Shown here piece by piece: positions 24,685 to 33,034 of a stretch of DNA of 64,000 nt. Both the position numbers and the translations under genes were made by a program. This DNA is from CAMLFJ01 sp040902305 (GTDB taxonomy: Bacteria > Methylomirabilota > Methylomirabilia > Rokubacteriales > CSP1-6). The notes under the pieces were generated by a model. That model made no database searches. It was not told where the DNA came from and saw only the letters and a list, made by a program, of their open reading frames with translations. Within the stretch, counting starts at the first letter, position 1. Each line of letters begins with the position of its first letter. The stretch spans positions 37,575 to 101,574 of the forward strand of contig JBBDXN010000106.1 in assembly GCA_040902305.1 (NCBI GenBank). Reading direction: 5' to 3'.

Positions 24685-25863
24685 GTGTTCCCGCTCCCGC
24701 CCCTGACCGACGAGCAGCGCTCCGTGGTGGAGCGCGTGGCCGCGCTCTCGCGGGAGCGCTTCGCGTCGCGCGCGGCCCGCTACGACGCCGACTCCACCTT
24801 CCCCTACGAGAACTACGCGGACCTGCACGCGGCCGGCCTGTTCGCCCTCACCGTCCCGCGCGAGTACGGCGGGGTGGGCGCCGACCCGGTGACCTACGTG
24901 CACGCCCTGCGCGAGATCGCGAAGGGCTGCTCGGCCACCGCGCTCACCTTCAACATGCACTCGACGGTGACCACCTTCCTGGCCGCGCTCGGCACCGCGG
25001 AGCAGAAGCGCCGCTTCTTCGGCGAGATCGTCGGCCGCGGGGCCCGCGTCGCCTCCATCACCAGCGAGCCCGAGCAGAGCTTTCGCGACAAGTTCGTGCT
25101 CAACACCGTGTTTCACCCGACGGACGGCGGCGGCTACCGGGTGGCGGGGGTCAAGCAGTTCTGCTCCCTCGGCGACGCGGCCGACTACTTCTTCGTCACC
25201 GGCATCCAGGCGGGCAAGACCAGCGCGCGCGACGGAGTGGTCTCGGCGATGATCCCGAGCCGAGACGCGGGCGTGAAGATCGAGGGCACCTGGAACGCCA
25301 CCGGCATGCGCGGCACCATCAGCCACACCATCCGGTACGACTGCGCGGTGGACCCGGCCAACGTGGTGGGCCGGCCCGGCGAGTACCTCACGATCGACCT
25401 GCAGGGCTTCGCGCTCGGCTACGCCGCGGTCTACCTGGGCATCGGCGAGGCCGCCTTCGAGTACATGACGGAGTACGCGCGCACCAAGGTCCAGCGGCCC
25501 TCCACCGAGCCCATGAGCCATCACCCGCTGGTTCAACGGACGGTCGCGGAGGTGGGCACCCAGATCCGCGCGGCCCGGCTGCTCCTGCACGAGGCCGCCT
25601 GCGTGAAGATGGCGGGCGACCGCGAGGCCACCATGCTCGTGGTCAACCAGGCCAAGACCTACGCGGCCGACGTGGGGCTGATGGCCACCGAGCGGGCCCT
25701 GCGCCTGGCGGGCGGGCGCGGCATCCTCAAGGAGCTGCCGCTCGAGCGCTGGCACCGAGACTCGCTCGCGGGCCCGGTGATGCCGCCCTCCAACGACCGC
25801 TGCCTCGAGACCGCGGGCAAGCTGCTGTGCGGGCTGCGCGCGGCCACGCTCGAGTTCCAGTGA
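24685..25863 (+). CDS. Acyl-CoA dehydrogenase family protein
   Basis: This 392-residue flavoprotein has the usual N-terminal helical domain, a central beta domain with ITSEPEQSF near residue 130, and a C-terminal helical domain with ALGYAAVYLGIGEAAFEYM and LRLAGGRGILKELPLERWHRD. It should alpha,beta-dehydrogenate an acyl-CoA using FAD. The start is GTG with AGGAGG 8 bases upstream. It resembles the other dehydrogenase at 34441 in length and layout. Confidence 0.88.
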   Translation: MFPLPPLTDEQRSVVERVAALSRERFASRAARYDADSTFPYENYADLHAAGLFALTVPREYGGVGADPVTYVHALREIAKGCSATALTFNMHSTVTTFLAALGTAEQKRRFFGEIVGRGARVASITSEPEQSFRDKFVLNTVFHPTDGGGYRVAGVKQFCSLGDAADYFFVTGIQAGKTSARDGVVSAMIPSRDAGVKIEGTWNATGMRGTISHTIRYDCAVDPANVVGRPGEYLTIDLQGFALGYAAVYLGIGEAAFEYMTEYARTKVQRPSTEPMSHHPLVQRTVAEVGTQIRAARLLLHEAACVKMAGDREATMLVVNQAKTYAADVGLMATERALRLAGGRGILKELPLERWHRDSLAGPVMPPSNDRCLETAGKLLCGLRAATLEFQ

Positions 25864-25876
25864 GGCCTCGTTGACC

Positions 25877-26397
25877 ATGCGACTCGACGTCCTCCGGCGC
25901 GAGCTGGCGCAAGGCGCGGAGACCATCCAGGGGCTCGTGGCCGGCGTGTCGCCGGCCGNNNNNNNNNNGAGGCCCGCGTGCGGCCCCAGCCGGACGCCTG
26001 GTCCCTCGCGGAAGTGGTCGGCCACCTCCTCGACGAGGAGCGCGAGGACTTCCGCCCGCGCCTCGACCTCGTCCTGCACCGGCCGCACGAGACGTGGGCG
26101 CCCATCGATCCCGCGGCCTGGGTCACCGCGCGCGGCTACAACGACCGCGAGGTCGCGGCGACCCTGAGCGACTTCCTCACCGAGCGCGAGCGCTCGCTGG
26201 CCTGGCTCGCAGGCCTCGCCGCCCCCGAGTGGAGCCGCGAGTACCAGGCCTCCTTCGGCCCCATCACCGCGGGCGACCTGGCCGCGTCGTGGGCCGCGCA
26301 CGACCTGCTGCACACCCGCCAGCTCCTCGAGCTGCGCCGCGCCCGGCTGCTCGCCCTCACCGCGCCGCACCGCACCCAGTACGCGGGTGACTGGTAG
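25877..26397 (+). CDS. DinB-like protein, interrupted by an assembly gap
   Basis: The first 27 residues (RLDVLRRELAQGAETIQGLV) and, beyond the N gap, EARVRPQPDAWSLAEVVGHL, a PHETW segment and a closing ASWAAHDLLHTRQLLEL belong to one DinB four-helix protein. The metal-ligand His residues appear as GHLLDEE and AAHDLLHTRQ. The two halves are in different frames across the 10 Ns, so the gap is not really 10 bases long. Its end overlaps the next gene by 11 bases. Confidence 0.75.
25959..25968. other. Assembly gap (10 N)
   Basis: A run of ten N marks a scaffold join of unknown true length inside the DinB-like gene. Confidence 0.99.
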
Positions 26398-27007
26398 AGA
26401 GCCGCTCGTCCTCCTGGGCGCCGGCGCCGTCCTGCTCGTCCTCTCGGGCATCGGTCCGCACGACCGGACCACGTGGGTGCTCGAGGTGGCGCCGATCCTG
26501 ATCGCGGTCCCGCTCCTGCTCGCCACCGCGCGCCGCTTCCCGTTCACCCCGCTCGCCTACCGGCTCATCTTTGTGCACGCCCTGATCCTCATGCTGGGCG
26601 CGCACTACACCTACGCGGAGGTCCCCCTCGGCTTCTGGATCCGGGATCTCTTCGGCTTCGCGCGCAACCACTACGACCGGATCGGCCACTTCGCCCAGGG
26701 CTTCGTCCCGGCGCTCGTGGCGCGCGAGGTCCTGATCCGCCGTTCCCCCCTCCGACCGGGCAAGTGGCTGACCTTCCTGGTGCTCTGCGTGTGCCTCGCG
26801 ATCAGCGCCGTCTACGAGCTGGTCGAATGGTGGGCCGCCCTCATCGGCGGCGAGAACGCCGACGCGTTCCTGGGCACGCAGGGCGATCAGTGGGACACTC
26901 AATGGGACATGTTCGTGGCGCTCCTGGGGGCGGCGACCGGGCTGCTGGCCTTCTCCCGCCTTCACGACCGCCAGATCGCGAGACTCGAGGAGGCGGGCCA
27001 TGTCTGA
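26387..27007 (+). CDS. DUF2238 (YjdF-like) membrane protein
   Basis: This 206-residue protein with five to six helices shows the DUF2238 pattern: GAHYTYAEVPLGFWIRD near residue 70, NHYDRIGHFAQGFVPAL near residue 92, AVYELVEWWAAL near residue 140 and a late GDQWDTQWDM. Conserved Asp/His residues suggest a metal or lipid site, but function is unknown. It starts on GTG inside the end of the DinB gene and overlaps the OsmC gene by 8 bases. Confidence 0.85.
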   Translation: MTGREPLVLLGAGAVLLVLSGIGPHDRTTWVLEVAPILIAVPLLLATARRFPFTPLAYRLIFVHALILMLGAHYTYAEVPLGFWIRDLFGFARNHYDRIGHFAQGFVPALVAREVLIRRSPLRPGKWLTFLVLCVCLAISAVYELVEWWAALIGGENADAFLGTQGDQWDTQWDMFVALLGAATGLLAFSRLHDRQIARLEEAGHV

Positions 27008-27494
27008 GCACAAGGCGGCGGTGCGATGGAAGCTGGCGGCCGACGGGGAGGCCTTTCTCAAGGGGCGCTACACCCGTGAGCACACGTGGACGTTCGACGG
27101 CGGGGTGACGGTGCCGGGCTCACCCTCGCCCGGCGTGGTGCCCGCGCCGTGGTCCAACCCGGCCCACGTGGATCCGGAAGAGGCCTACGTGGCCGCGATC
27201 TCGAGCTGCCACATGCTCACGTTCCTCTACGTGGCCATGCGCGAGGGCTTCGTCGTCGAGTCCTACGAGGACGACGCGGTGGGGGTGATGCGCAAGAACG
27301 AGCGCGGCGCCGTCTGGGTGAGCGCGGTGACCCTGAGCCCGCGGATCGTCTACGGCCCCGACAAGCAGCCGACCGCGGCGGACGTGGACCACCTGCACCA
27401 CCTGGCCCACGAGCAGTGCTTCATCGCCAACTCGGTGAAGACCGAGATCCGGGTGGCGGGACAGCACCCACCATCTCAGGCCTCCTCTCCTTGA
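27000..27494 (+). CDS. OsmC family peroxiredoxin-like protein
   Basis: This 164-residue protein has OsmC features: GSPSPGVVPAPWSNPAHVDP, the active-site Cys in AAISSCHMLTFLY near residue 65 and the second Cys in HEQCFIANSVKTE near residue 141. OsmC/Ohr proteins reduce organic hydroperoxides through these two thiols. Its last 19 bases overlap the convergent Fic gene, and the tail GQHPPSQASSP is probably non-native. Confidence 0.87.
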   Translation: MSEHKAAVRWKLAADGEAFLKGRYTREHTWTFDGGVTVPGSPSPGVVPAPWSNPAHVDPEEAYVAAISSCHMLTFLYVAMREGFVVESYEDDAVGVMRKNERGAVWVSAVTLSPRIVYGPDKQPTAADVDHLHHLAHEQCFIANSVKTEIRVAGQHPPSQASSP

Positions 27495-28594
27495 TAGGCG
27501 TTCGCAAGCGCGTAACTCGTGCTCCGGCCGCCTTCCGGACCCCGGACAAGAATGCCGCGCTCGACGAGAGGCAGGATGTCGCGCAGGGCGGTGTCCTGGG
27601 AGCTCTTCGTCAGCTTCGCGCATTTAGATGTGGTGAGCTTGCCCTCGAAACCGTCGAGCAGACGGTTGAGAACAAGGGTTTGGCGTTCATTGAGGGGCAC
27701 CCCGCGGACGCTCTCCCAGAAACGAGCCTTCGCGAGGACACCGCCAAGAATTGTCTGCGCGCCGTCAATCGCTCGGCCAAGGCACCCGAGAAACCATTCC
27801 ATCCACGGCGTGATGTCCATCGTCCCCTTCTGCGTCTGCTCGAGGATGTCGTAGTACGCCGCGCGCTCCTGCCGGATCTGCGTCGACATGCTGTAGAACC
27901 GCTGGGGGCTCTTTTCAGAACGCGCCAGAGCCATGTCGGCGATGGCGCGTGCGATACGGCCGTTGCCATCGTCAAAAGGATGGATCGTCACAAACCACAA
28001 GTGGCTCAGCCCGGCCTTCAGGACTTCGTCGGTCTCGGCGGGCCGATTGAACCACTCCAGCAAGAGAGTCATTTCATGTTCGAGCCGTGACGCCGGGGGT
28101 GCGGTGAAATGGACGCGCTCCTTGCCGATGGGTCCGGAGACAACCTGCATCGGGCCGATGCCGTCGCCACGCCACGTCCCTACCCTGATCTTGGTCATGC
28201 CGATGCGGCTGGTGGGAAACAAGGCCGCATGCCACGCAAAGAGCCGTTCGGCCGTGAGCTGCTGATCGTAGTGGCGGGTGGCATCGAGCATCATCTCGAC
28301 GACGCCATCGACGTGCCGGCCCGCCGGCTTCAGCGCACCGACATCCATTCCGAGCTGACGGGCGATCGACGATCGGACCTGCTCCGCTTCGAGCTTCTCT
28401 CCCTCGATCTCACTGCTCTTGAGAACGTCCTCGGTCAGGGTCCGCAGAACCGCTTCCTGCTGGAGGTTGAAGCCCAGTGATTCCATCCGGCCGATGAGCC
28501 GGCCCTGGCGGTGGCGCACAGAGGCCAGAAGCTCGGCTAAACGGTCCTTGTCCCACCGAAACCGAGGCCAGTCTTGAAGCTCGTGGATATACAT
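27476..28594 (-). CDS. Fic family protein (DUF4172-Fic)
   Basis: This 372-residue protein has an N-terminal DUF4172 domain (MYIHELQDWPRFRWD), an auto-inhibitory helix SSEIEGE near residue 60 that fits the class II pattern (S/T)xxxE(G/N), and the Fic active site HPFDDGNGRIAR near residue 206 with the catalytic His. The C-terminus looks like a winged helix (TSKCAKLTKSSQDTALRDI). Such proteins AMPylate a target or themselves. An ATG at 28594 lies directly beside an inverted-repeat operator. No separate antitoxin gene is present. Confidence 0.9.
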   Translation of the reverse strand: MYIHELQDWPRFRWDKDRLAELLASVRHRQGRLIGRMESLGFNLQQEAVLRTLTEDVLKSSEIEGEKLEAEQVRSSIARQLGMDVGALKPAGRHVDGVVEMMLDATRHYDQQLTAERLFAWHAALFPTSRIGMTKIRVGTWRGDGIGPMQVVSGPIGKERVHFTAPPASRLEHEMTLLLEWFNRPAETDEVLKAGLSHLWFVTIHPFDDGNGRIARAIADMALARSEKSPQRFYSMSTQIRQERAAYYDILEQTQKGTMDITPWMEWFLGCLGRAIDGAQTILGGVLAKARFWESVRGVPLNERQTLVLNRLLDGFEGKLTTSKCAKLTKSSQDTALRDILPLVERGILVRGPEGGRSTSYALANAYQGEEA

Positions 28595-28643
28595 TCTCCG
28601 CTCCTGGTGCGGAGATTATAGGGCGGATTCGCCGCAGCGGCAA
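28595..28643 (-). promoter_or_regulatory. fic promoter with overlapping inverted-repeat operator
   Basis: On the minus strand TTGCCG (28638-28643) and a perfect TATAAT (28615-28620) are 17 bp apart. Between the -10 box and the ATG lies TCTCCGC (28595-28601) and its complement GCGGAGA (28609-28615), a 7-bp palindrome with 7-bp spacer. Binding there would block RNA polymerase and the ribosome site. Confidence 0.7.
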
Positions 28644-28663
28644 GGGCCTTCACCGCATACAGT

Positions 28664-28690
28664 GCGGAGAATAGAGAACCCAATCTCCGC
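28664..28690. promoter_or_regulatory. Second copy of the GCGGAGA/TCTCCGC operator motif
   Basis: GCGGAGA (28664-28670) and TCTCCGC (28684-28690) use the same heptamer as the promoter site but in opposite order and with a 13-bp spacer. It lies upstream of the fic -35 box and could hold a second regulator dimer. The rest of 28691-28794 shows no gene. Confidence 0.5.
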
Positions 28691-28794
28691 GTGGGCATCA
28701 AATCGACCCCTCGGCTCAAGGCCTGTCTAACTACTTGATCCTATTGGGCACAAGGGCATTTACCGGGCATTCCGGCGTGCCGGCGACAACCTAG

Positions 28795-29712
28795 CTATTC
28801 GACCACCTGCTCCGCGCGGACCAGGAGCGACTGGGGCATCGTGAGCCCGAGGGCCCTGGCCGCCGCGAGATTGACGGTCAGCTCGAACCGGGTCGGTTGC
28901 TCGACGGGCAGGGTCGCGGGACTCGCCCCCTTGAAGATCCGGTCCACGAACGATGCGGCCCGGCGAAACGCTTCCGCGGTGTCGGGCACGTAGGTGATCA
29001 GGCCCCCCGCCTGCGCGAATCCGTTCGAGGCATACACCCCGGGCAGACGGAGCCGCGACGCCAGCTCGGCCAGTCGCTTCCGGTGGGCCAGGAACACCCC
29101 GTCCGCGAACACGATGAGCCCCTCGGCGCGCTCGCCGGCGATCGTGACGAAGGCCGCGTCGAAGTCCTCGGGACCGCGGGCGTCGACGACGACCAGCCGG
29201 ATCCCCAGCGCGCGCGCCACCGTCTCCGCGTGCCGGAGCTTCGCGACGTGAACCGGCTGCTCGGGGTTCCGGAGCACCGCGACGCGAGTCACCCGGGGCA
29301 GCGCTTCCTTCAGTAGCTCGACCTGCTTGCCCGCGAGCTCGGCGGCGAGGGCGGTGACGCCGGTCACGTTGCCCCCGGGACGGGCGAGATTGTCGAACGT
29401 GGCCGGGTCCCCGAACGCCATCACGATCGGAATGGTGGACGTGGCCTGGCGCGCCGCGCGAATCGAGAGCGGGGAAATCGCCAGGATCACGTCGACATCG
29501 AGCCGAGCGAGCTCGGCGGCCAGCGCGGGGAGAGCTTCGAGCCGACCGGCCGACGTTCGAATCTCGAACGCGACATTCCGGCCCTCCACGTATCCCCGTT
29601 GCCCCAGCGTCTCGCGGAACGTCACGAGGTTGGCCTGCAGCACGTCGGGCGCGGCGAACGACAGGACTCCGAGGCGATGGACCTTGCCGGTCGGCTGCGC
29701 CTCGCCGAGCAT
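28795..29712 (-). CDS. ABC transporter substrate-binding protein, signal peptide missing
   Basis: The mature part matches the ABC_sub_bind family: VHRLGVLSFAAPDVLQ, ISPLSIRAARQATSTIPIVM near residue 90, LARPGGNVTGVTALAAELAG and VYASNGFAQAGGLITYVPD. In related proteins EAQPxGKV directly follows a 20-25 residue signal peptide. Here the ATG at 29712 gives only MLG before EAQPTGKV, and the next possible start (29754) yields a hydrophilic leader. Without a signal the product would stay in the cytoplasm, so this may be a 5'-truncated pseudogene. No permease or ATPase accompanies it. Confidence 0.65.
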   Translation of the reverse strand: MLGEAQPTGKVHRLGVLSFAAPDVLQANLVTFRETLGQRGYVEGRNVAFEIRTSAGRLEALPALAAELARLDVDVILAISPLSIRAARQATSTIPIVMAFGDPATFDNLARPGGNVTGVTALAAELAGKQVELLKEALPRVTRVAVLRNPEQPVHVAKLRHAETVARALGIRLVVVDARGPEDFDAAFVTIAGERAEGLIVFADGVFLAHRKRLAELASRLRLPGVYASNGFAQAGGLITYVPDTAEAFRRAASFVDRIFKGASPATLPVEQPTRFELTVNLAAARALGLTMPQSLLVRAEQVVE

Positions 29713-29752
29713 AGCATGGCCTTCCGCGGCCGACTCGTGGCACCATGCCTTC

Positions 29753-30418
29753 ATGCCGCGACCCGGGCCGACCGTCCTGTTCGACCTCGACGGCACGCTC
29801 ACCGACTCGCGCGCCGGGATCACCGCCTGCATCCGCCACGCGCTCGTGACGCTCGGGCGCGCGTGCCCGGACGACGACGCGCTCGCGACCTACATCGGGC
29901 CGCCGCTGCGCGGGACCCTGTCGACCCTGCTCGATACCGAAAATCCCGCGCTGATCGAGACCGCGCTCGCGCACTACCGCGCGCGCTATGACGAGGTGGG
30001 GCTCTTCGAGAACCGGGTGTACGACGGCGTCCCCGAGATGCTGGCCGCCACCGCGCGCCTCGGGTGCGCCATGTTCGTGGCCACCGCGAAGCTGCAGCAT
30101 GCGGCGGTCCGCATCGTGGGCCACTTCGACCTGGCCCGGCACTTCGCGGGCGTGTACGGGGCGGAGCCGGGGGGCCGGTTCGACGCCAAGATCGACCTGG
30201 TGGCGCACCTGATCGAGTCCGGCGTGATCCGGGCCGACACCGCGGTCATGGTCGGCGATCGCGCCAGCGACATCCTGGCCGCGAAGATCCACCGCATCCG
30301 GTCGATCGGCGCCGCGTGGGGCTACGGGGATCCCGGCGAGCTCGCGGGCGCGGGCGCCGATATCCTCTGCGAGAACCCGCACGCGCTCGCCGCGTGCCTG
30401 GCCGACGGGCGGGGCTAG
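29753..30418 (+). CDS. HAD hydrolase, phosphoglycolate-phosphatase-like
   Basis: This 221-residue phosphatase has motif I LFDLDGTLTDS near residue 9, motif II in FVATAKLQHA near residue 105, Lys in FDAKIDLV near residue 142 and motif IV MVGDRASDILAAK near residue 166. It should hydrolyse a small phosphorylated metabolite; similarity in layout to Gph-like proteins is clear but the substrate is not. Its start region abuts the head of the truncated binding-protein gene on the other strand. Confidence 0.87.
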   Translation: MPRPGPTVLFDLDGTLTDSRAGITACIRHALVTLGRACPDDDALATYIGPPLRGTLSTLLDTENPALIETALAHYRARYDEVGLFENRVYDGVPEMLAATARLGCAMFVATAKLQHAAVRIVGHFDLARHFAGVYGAEPGGRFDAKIDLVAHLIESGVIRADTAVMVGDRASDILAAKIHRIRSIGAAWGYGDPGELAGAGADILCENPHALAACLADGRG

Positions 30419-30423
30419 CCGCG

Positions 30424-30804
30424 ATGCCGCCCACCTTCCGGGCCATCCCGATCTTCCGCATCTTCGACGTGGAGAAGGCGAAGGAGTTCTACGTGGGCTT
30501 CCTCGGCTTCCGCGTGGACTGGGAGCACCGCTTCGAGGAGACCGCCCCGCTCTACCTCCAGGTCTCGCGCGACGGGCTCGTGCTCCACCTGAGCGAGCAC
30601 CACGGCGACTGCTGCCCGGGCTCGACCGCGGTCGTGCAGACCACCGGCCTCGAGGCGTACCACCGCGAGATCACCGCGACGGGCTACCGCTTCATGCGCC
30701 CGGGCATCGAGGTGGCGCCCTGGAGTGCCCGGGTGATGGAGGTGATCGACCCCTTCGGCAACCGGCTCCGCTTCAACGAGCCGAACGAGCCGGCGCCGCG
30801 CTGA
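30424..30804 (+). CDS. Glyoxalase/bleomycin-resistance superfamily protein
   Basis: This 126-residue VOC-fold protein shows the family opening AIPIFRIFDVEKAKEFYVGF, a central LHLSEHHGDCCPGS and the closing VIDPFGNRLRF. Proteins of this shape bind bleomycin-like compounds or act as metal-dependent lyases or dioxygenases. It starts 6 bases after the HAD stop and is likely co-transcribed. Confidence 0.82.
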   Translation: MPPTFRAIPIFRIFDVEKAKEFYVGFLGFRVDWEHRFEETAPLYLQVSRDGLVLHLSEHHGDCCPGSTAVVQTTGLEAYHREITATGYRFMRPGIEVAPWSARVMEVIDPFGNRLRFNEPNEPAPR

Positions 30805-30850
30805 CCGAAGGCCGGCGCCGGCCCCGCACCGGCGCGGCGTCTCAACCCGA

Positions 30851-30879
30851 TTGACACGGCCGGGAGGCGCTCCTATGAT
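30851..30879 (+). promoter_or_regulatory. Sigma-70 promoter of the second Liv-type cluster
   Basis: A perfect TTGACA (30851-30856), 17 bp, then TATGAT (30874-30879). It lies 56 bases upstream of the binding-protein ATG. This is one of the best promoters in the window. Confidence 0.7.
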
Positions 30880-30934
30880 ACCGGCCACCCGTCGCCCCGG
30901 AGTCACGCTCACTCAAGGAAGAGGAGGCAACCCC

Positions 30935-32152
30935 ATGGATCGGCGCTCATTCCTGGCAACCACCGCGGCCGGCGCCGCGGCCCTGTCGTTCCCGACCGTC
31001 CTGCGCGCGCAGAGCAAGGACCCGCTCCGGATCGGCTTCCCCCTCCCGCTCACCGGACCCTTCGGCGCGCTCGCCGCCGACCAGCAGCGCGGCGCCACCC
31101 TGGCCATGGATGAGCTGAACGCCAAGGGCGGGGTCCTGGGCCGCAAGGTCGAGGTCCTCTTCCGGGACGACCAGCTCAAGCCCGCGGTCGGGGCCCAGCG
31201 GACCAAGGAGCTGATCGAGAACGACAAGGTGCAGTTCGTCGTCGGGGGGCTGGCCGCCCACGTGCAGATGGCCATCAACGAGCAGACCAAGAAGTCCAAG
31301 GTGCTCTTCATCTCGGTGAGCCAGTCTGACGAGATCAGCGCCAAGCCGGACACGAGCCCGTTGACGTTCCATGAGGCCCTGAACCCGACGATCACCAGCC
31401 GCGCGGTCGGCAACTGGATCGCCCAGAACCTCGGCAAGAAGTGGTGGATCATCTACGCCGACTACGCGTGGGGCAAGCAGAACAACGCCGTCCTCACCGA
31501 CACCCTCGCCAAGCAGGGCGGCACCCTGCTGGGCTCGACGCCCTACCCGCTCGGCAGCGCCGAGTTCTCGGCCCACCTGCCGAAGATCCAGGCCGCCAAG
31601 CCGGAGGTGCTGGTGTCGATGACCCCGGGCGCGGACAACATCGCCTTCCTCAAGCAGATCAACAGCTTCGGCATGAAGAAGCAGATGAAGATCGCCCAGC
31701 CTCTGGTCTGGCTGCCCCAGCTCAAGGAAGGCGGTGGCGAGCTGTACGGCGACGTCTACGGCGGGACCAGCTTCTACTGGGAGATCGAGGACACCATCCC
31801 GTCCGCGAAGAAGTACGTGGACACCTACCGGAAGAAGCACAACGCGCCTCCCGGCGACTACGGCGCCTACGCGTTCAGCGGGGTCATGGAGATCGCGCGC
31901 GGCTGCGAGCTCGCCAAGTCCACGGACTCCGAGGCGGTCGCCGCCGCGCTCCGCAAGAGCCCGGTGTACGACCACTACAAGGGCAAACAGTGGTGGCGGG
32001 CCTGCGACAACAAGTCCTTCCAGGATCTCTGGATCACCCGCGGCCGGGAGCCCGGGAAGGTGAAGGGCGAATGGGGCTTCGTGGACGTGGTGGCGAAGAT
32101 CCCCGCCAACGAGGAGCTGGACCGCACCTGCAAGGAAAAGGGGCACGCCTAG
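30935..32152 (+). CDS. ABC transporter substrate-binding protein (Liv type)
   Basis: This 405-residue protein has a Tat-type leader (MDRRSFLATTAAGAAAL) cut near LRAQ, then DPLRIGFPLPLTGPFGALA, the usual start of mature Leu/Ile/Val-type binding proteins. The GAGGAGG site is 7 bases before the ATG. It captures a small solute for the two permeases directly downstream. A run of Cys near the C-terminus (WWRACDNKSF, RTCKEKGHA) may form a disulfide. Confidence 0.88.
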   Translation: MDRRSFLATTAAGAAALSFPTVLRAQSKDPLRIGFPLPLTGPFGALAADQQRGATLAMDELNAKGGVLGRKVEVLFRDDQLKPAVGAQRTKELIENDKVQFVVGGLAAHVQMAINEQTKKSKVLFISVSQSDEISAKPDTSPLTFHEALNPTITSRAVGNWIAQNLGKKWWIIYADYAWGKQNNAVLTDTLAKQGGTLLGSTPYPLGSAEFSAHLPKIQAAKPEVLVSMTPGADNIAFLKQINSFGMKKQMKIAQPLVWLPQLKEGGGELYGDVYGGTSFYWEIEDTIPSAKKYVDTYRKKHNAPPGDYGAYAFSGVMEIARGCELAKSTDSEAVAAALRKSPVYDHYKGKQWWRACDNKSFQDLWITRGREPGKVKGEWGFVDVVAKIPANEELDRTCKEKGHA

Positions 32153-32155
32153 CTC

Positions 32156-33034
32156 GTGCCCGAGCTCTCGACTCTCGTAGCACAGGTCTTCACCGGCCTC
32201 GTGCTCGGGATGATCTACGTCCTGCTGGCCATCGGCCTGTCGCTGATCTTCGGGCTGATGACGGTGGTGAACTTCGCCCACGGCGCCCTCTACATGCTGG
32301 GGGCGTACTTCGGCGTGTTCCTGCTCACCTACACCAAGAGCTTCTGGATCGCGCTGATCGTGGCGCCCCTCATGGTCGGCGTCGTCGGGCTGCTCATCGA
32401 GCGCTTCCTCATCCGGCGGCTCTACGGTCGCTCGCCCGACGACGCGCTGCTGCTGACGTTCGGCCTCTCGCTGATCCTCGTCGAAGGGGTCAAGGTGTTC
32501 TGGGGCAAGATCGGCCTCACGCTGGATCCTCCGCGGGCCTTGGCGGGCGCCGTTGACCTGGGCTTCATGACCTTCCCCGCCTACCGGCTGTTCCTGGTCG
32601 CGGTCATCGCCGCGGTGCTGATCGCGCTCTACTTCTTCCTGGGTCGCACCAATATCGGGCTCATCATCCGCGCGGGCTCGCGCGATCCGCTGATGGTCCG
32701 CGCGCTCGGCATCGACCTGGGGCGCGTCTGGCTGGTCGTCTTCGGCATCGGCACCGCGCTCGCGGGGCTGGCCGGCATCCTGGCCGGGCCCATGCGCGGC
32801 GCCTACGCGGAGATGGGCGTGACCATGGTGATCGAGTCCTTCGTGGTCGTCGTGGTGGGCGGCATGGGCAGCCTGCTCGGCGCGGTGGTGGCGGGGCTCC
32901 TGATCGGTCAGGTGGTGGGGCTCACCACGCTCTTCGTGCCCAAGCTCGCCGAGATCATGGTGTTCCTGGTGATGGCGGTGGTGCTGCTGGTGCGGCCGAG
33001 CGGCCTCTTCGGCGAGGCGGGGTTGATGGAATGA
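32156..33034 (+). CDS. Branched-chain-amino-acid-type ABC permease (LivH-like)
   Basis: This 292-residue permease has GMIYVLLAIGLSLIFGLMTV, NFAHGALYMLGAYFGVF and GGMGSLLGAVVAGLLIG, the standard LivH landmarks. It starts on GTG 4 bases after the binding protein and overlaps the next permease (ATGA). No ATPase gene is present in this cluster. Confidence 0.88.
   Translation: MPELSTLVAQVFTGLVLGMIYVLLAIGLSLIFGLMTVVNFAHGALYMLGAYFGVFLLTYTKSFWIALIVAPLMVGVVGLLIERFLIRRLYGRSPDDALLLTFGLSLILVEGVKVFWGKIGLTLDPPRALAGAVDLGFMTFPAYRLFLVAVIAAVLIALYFFLGRTNIGLIIRAGSRDPLMVRALGIDLGRVWLVVFGIGTALAGLAGILAGPMRGAYAEMGVTMVIESFVVVVVGGMGSLLGAVVAGLLIGQVVGLTTLFVPKLAEIMVFLVMAVVLLVRPSGLFGEAGLME

Noticed and set aside
25877..26397. 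Frameshift pseudogene of DinB
   Set aside because: The frame change coincides exactly with the N gap of unknown length, so it reflects scaffolding rather than mutation.
27476..28594. Fic toxin with a separate antitoxin
   Set aside because: The inhibitory helix is within the same protein and no adjacent small antitoxin gene is present, so a two-gene module is not supported.
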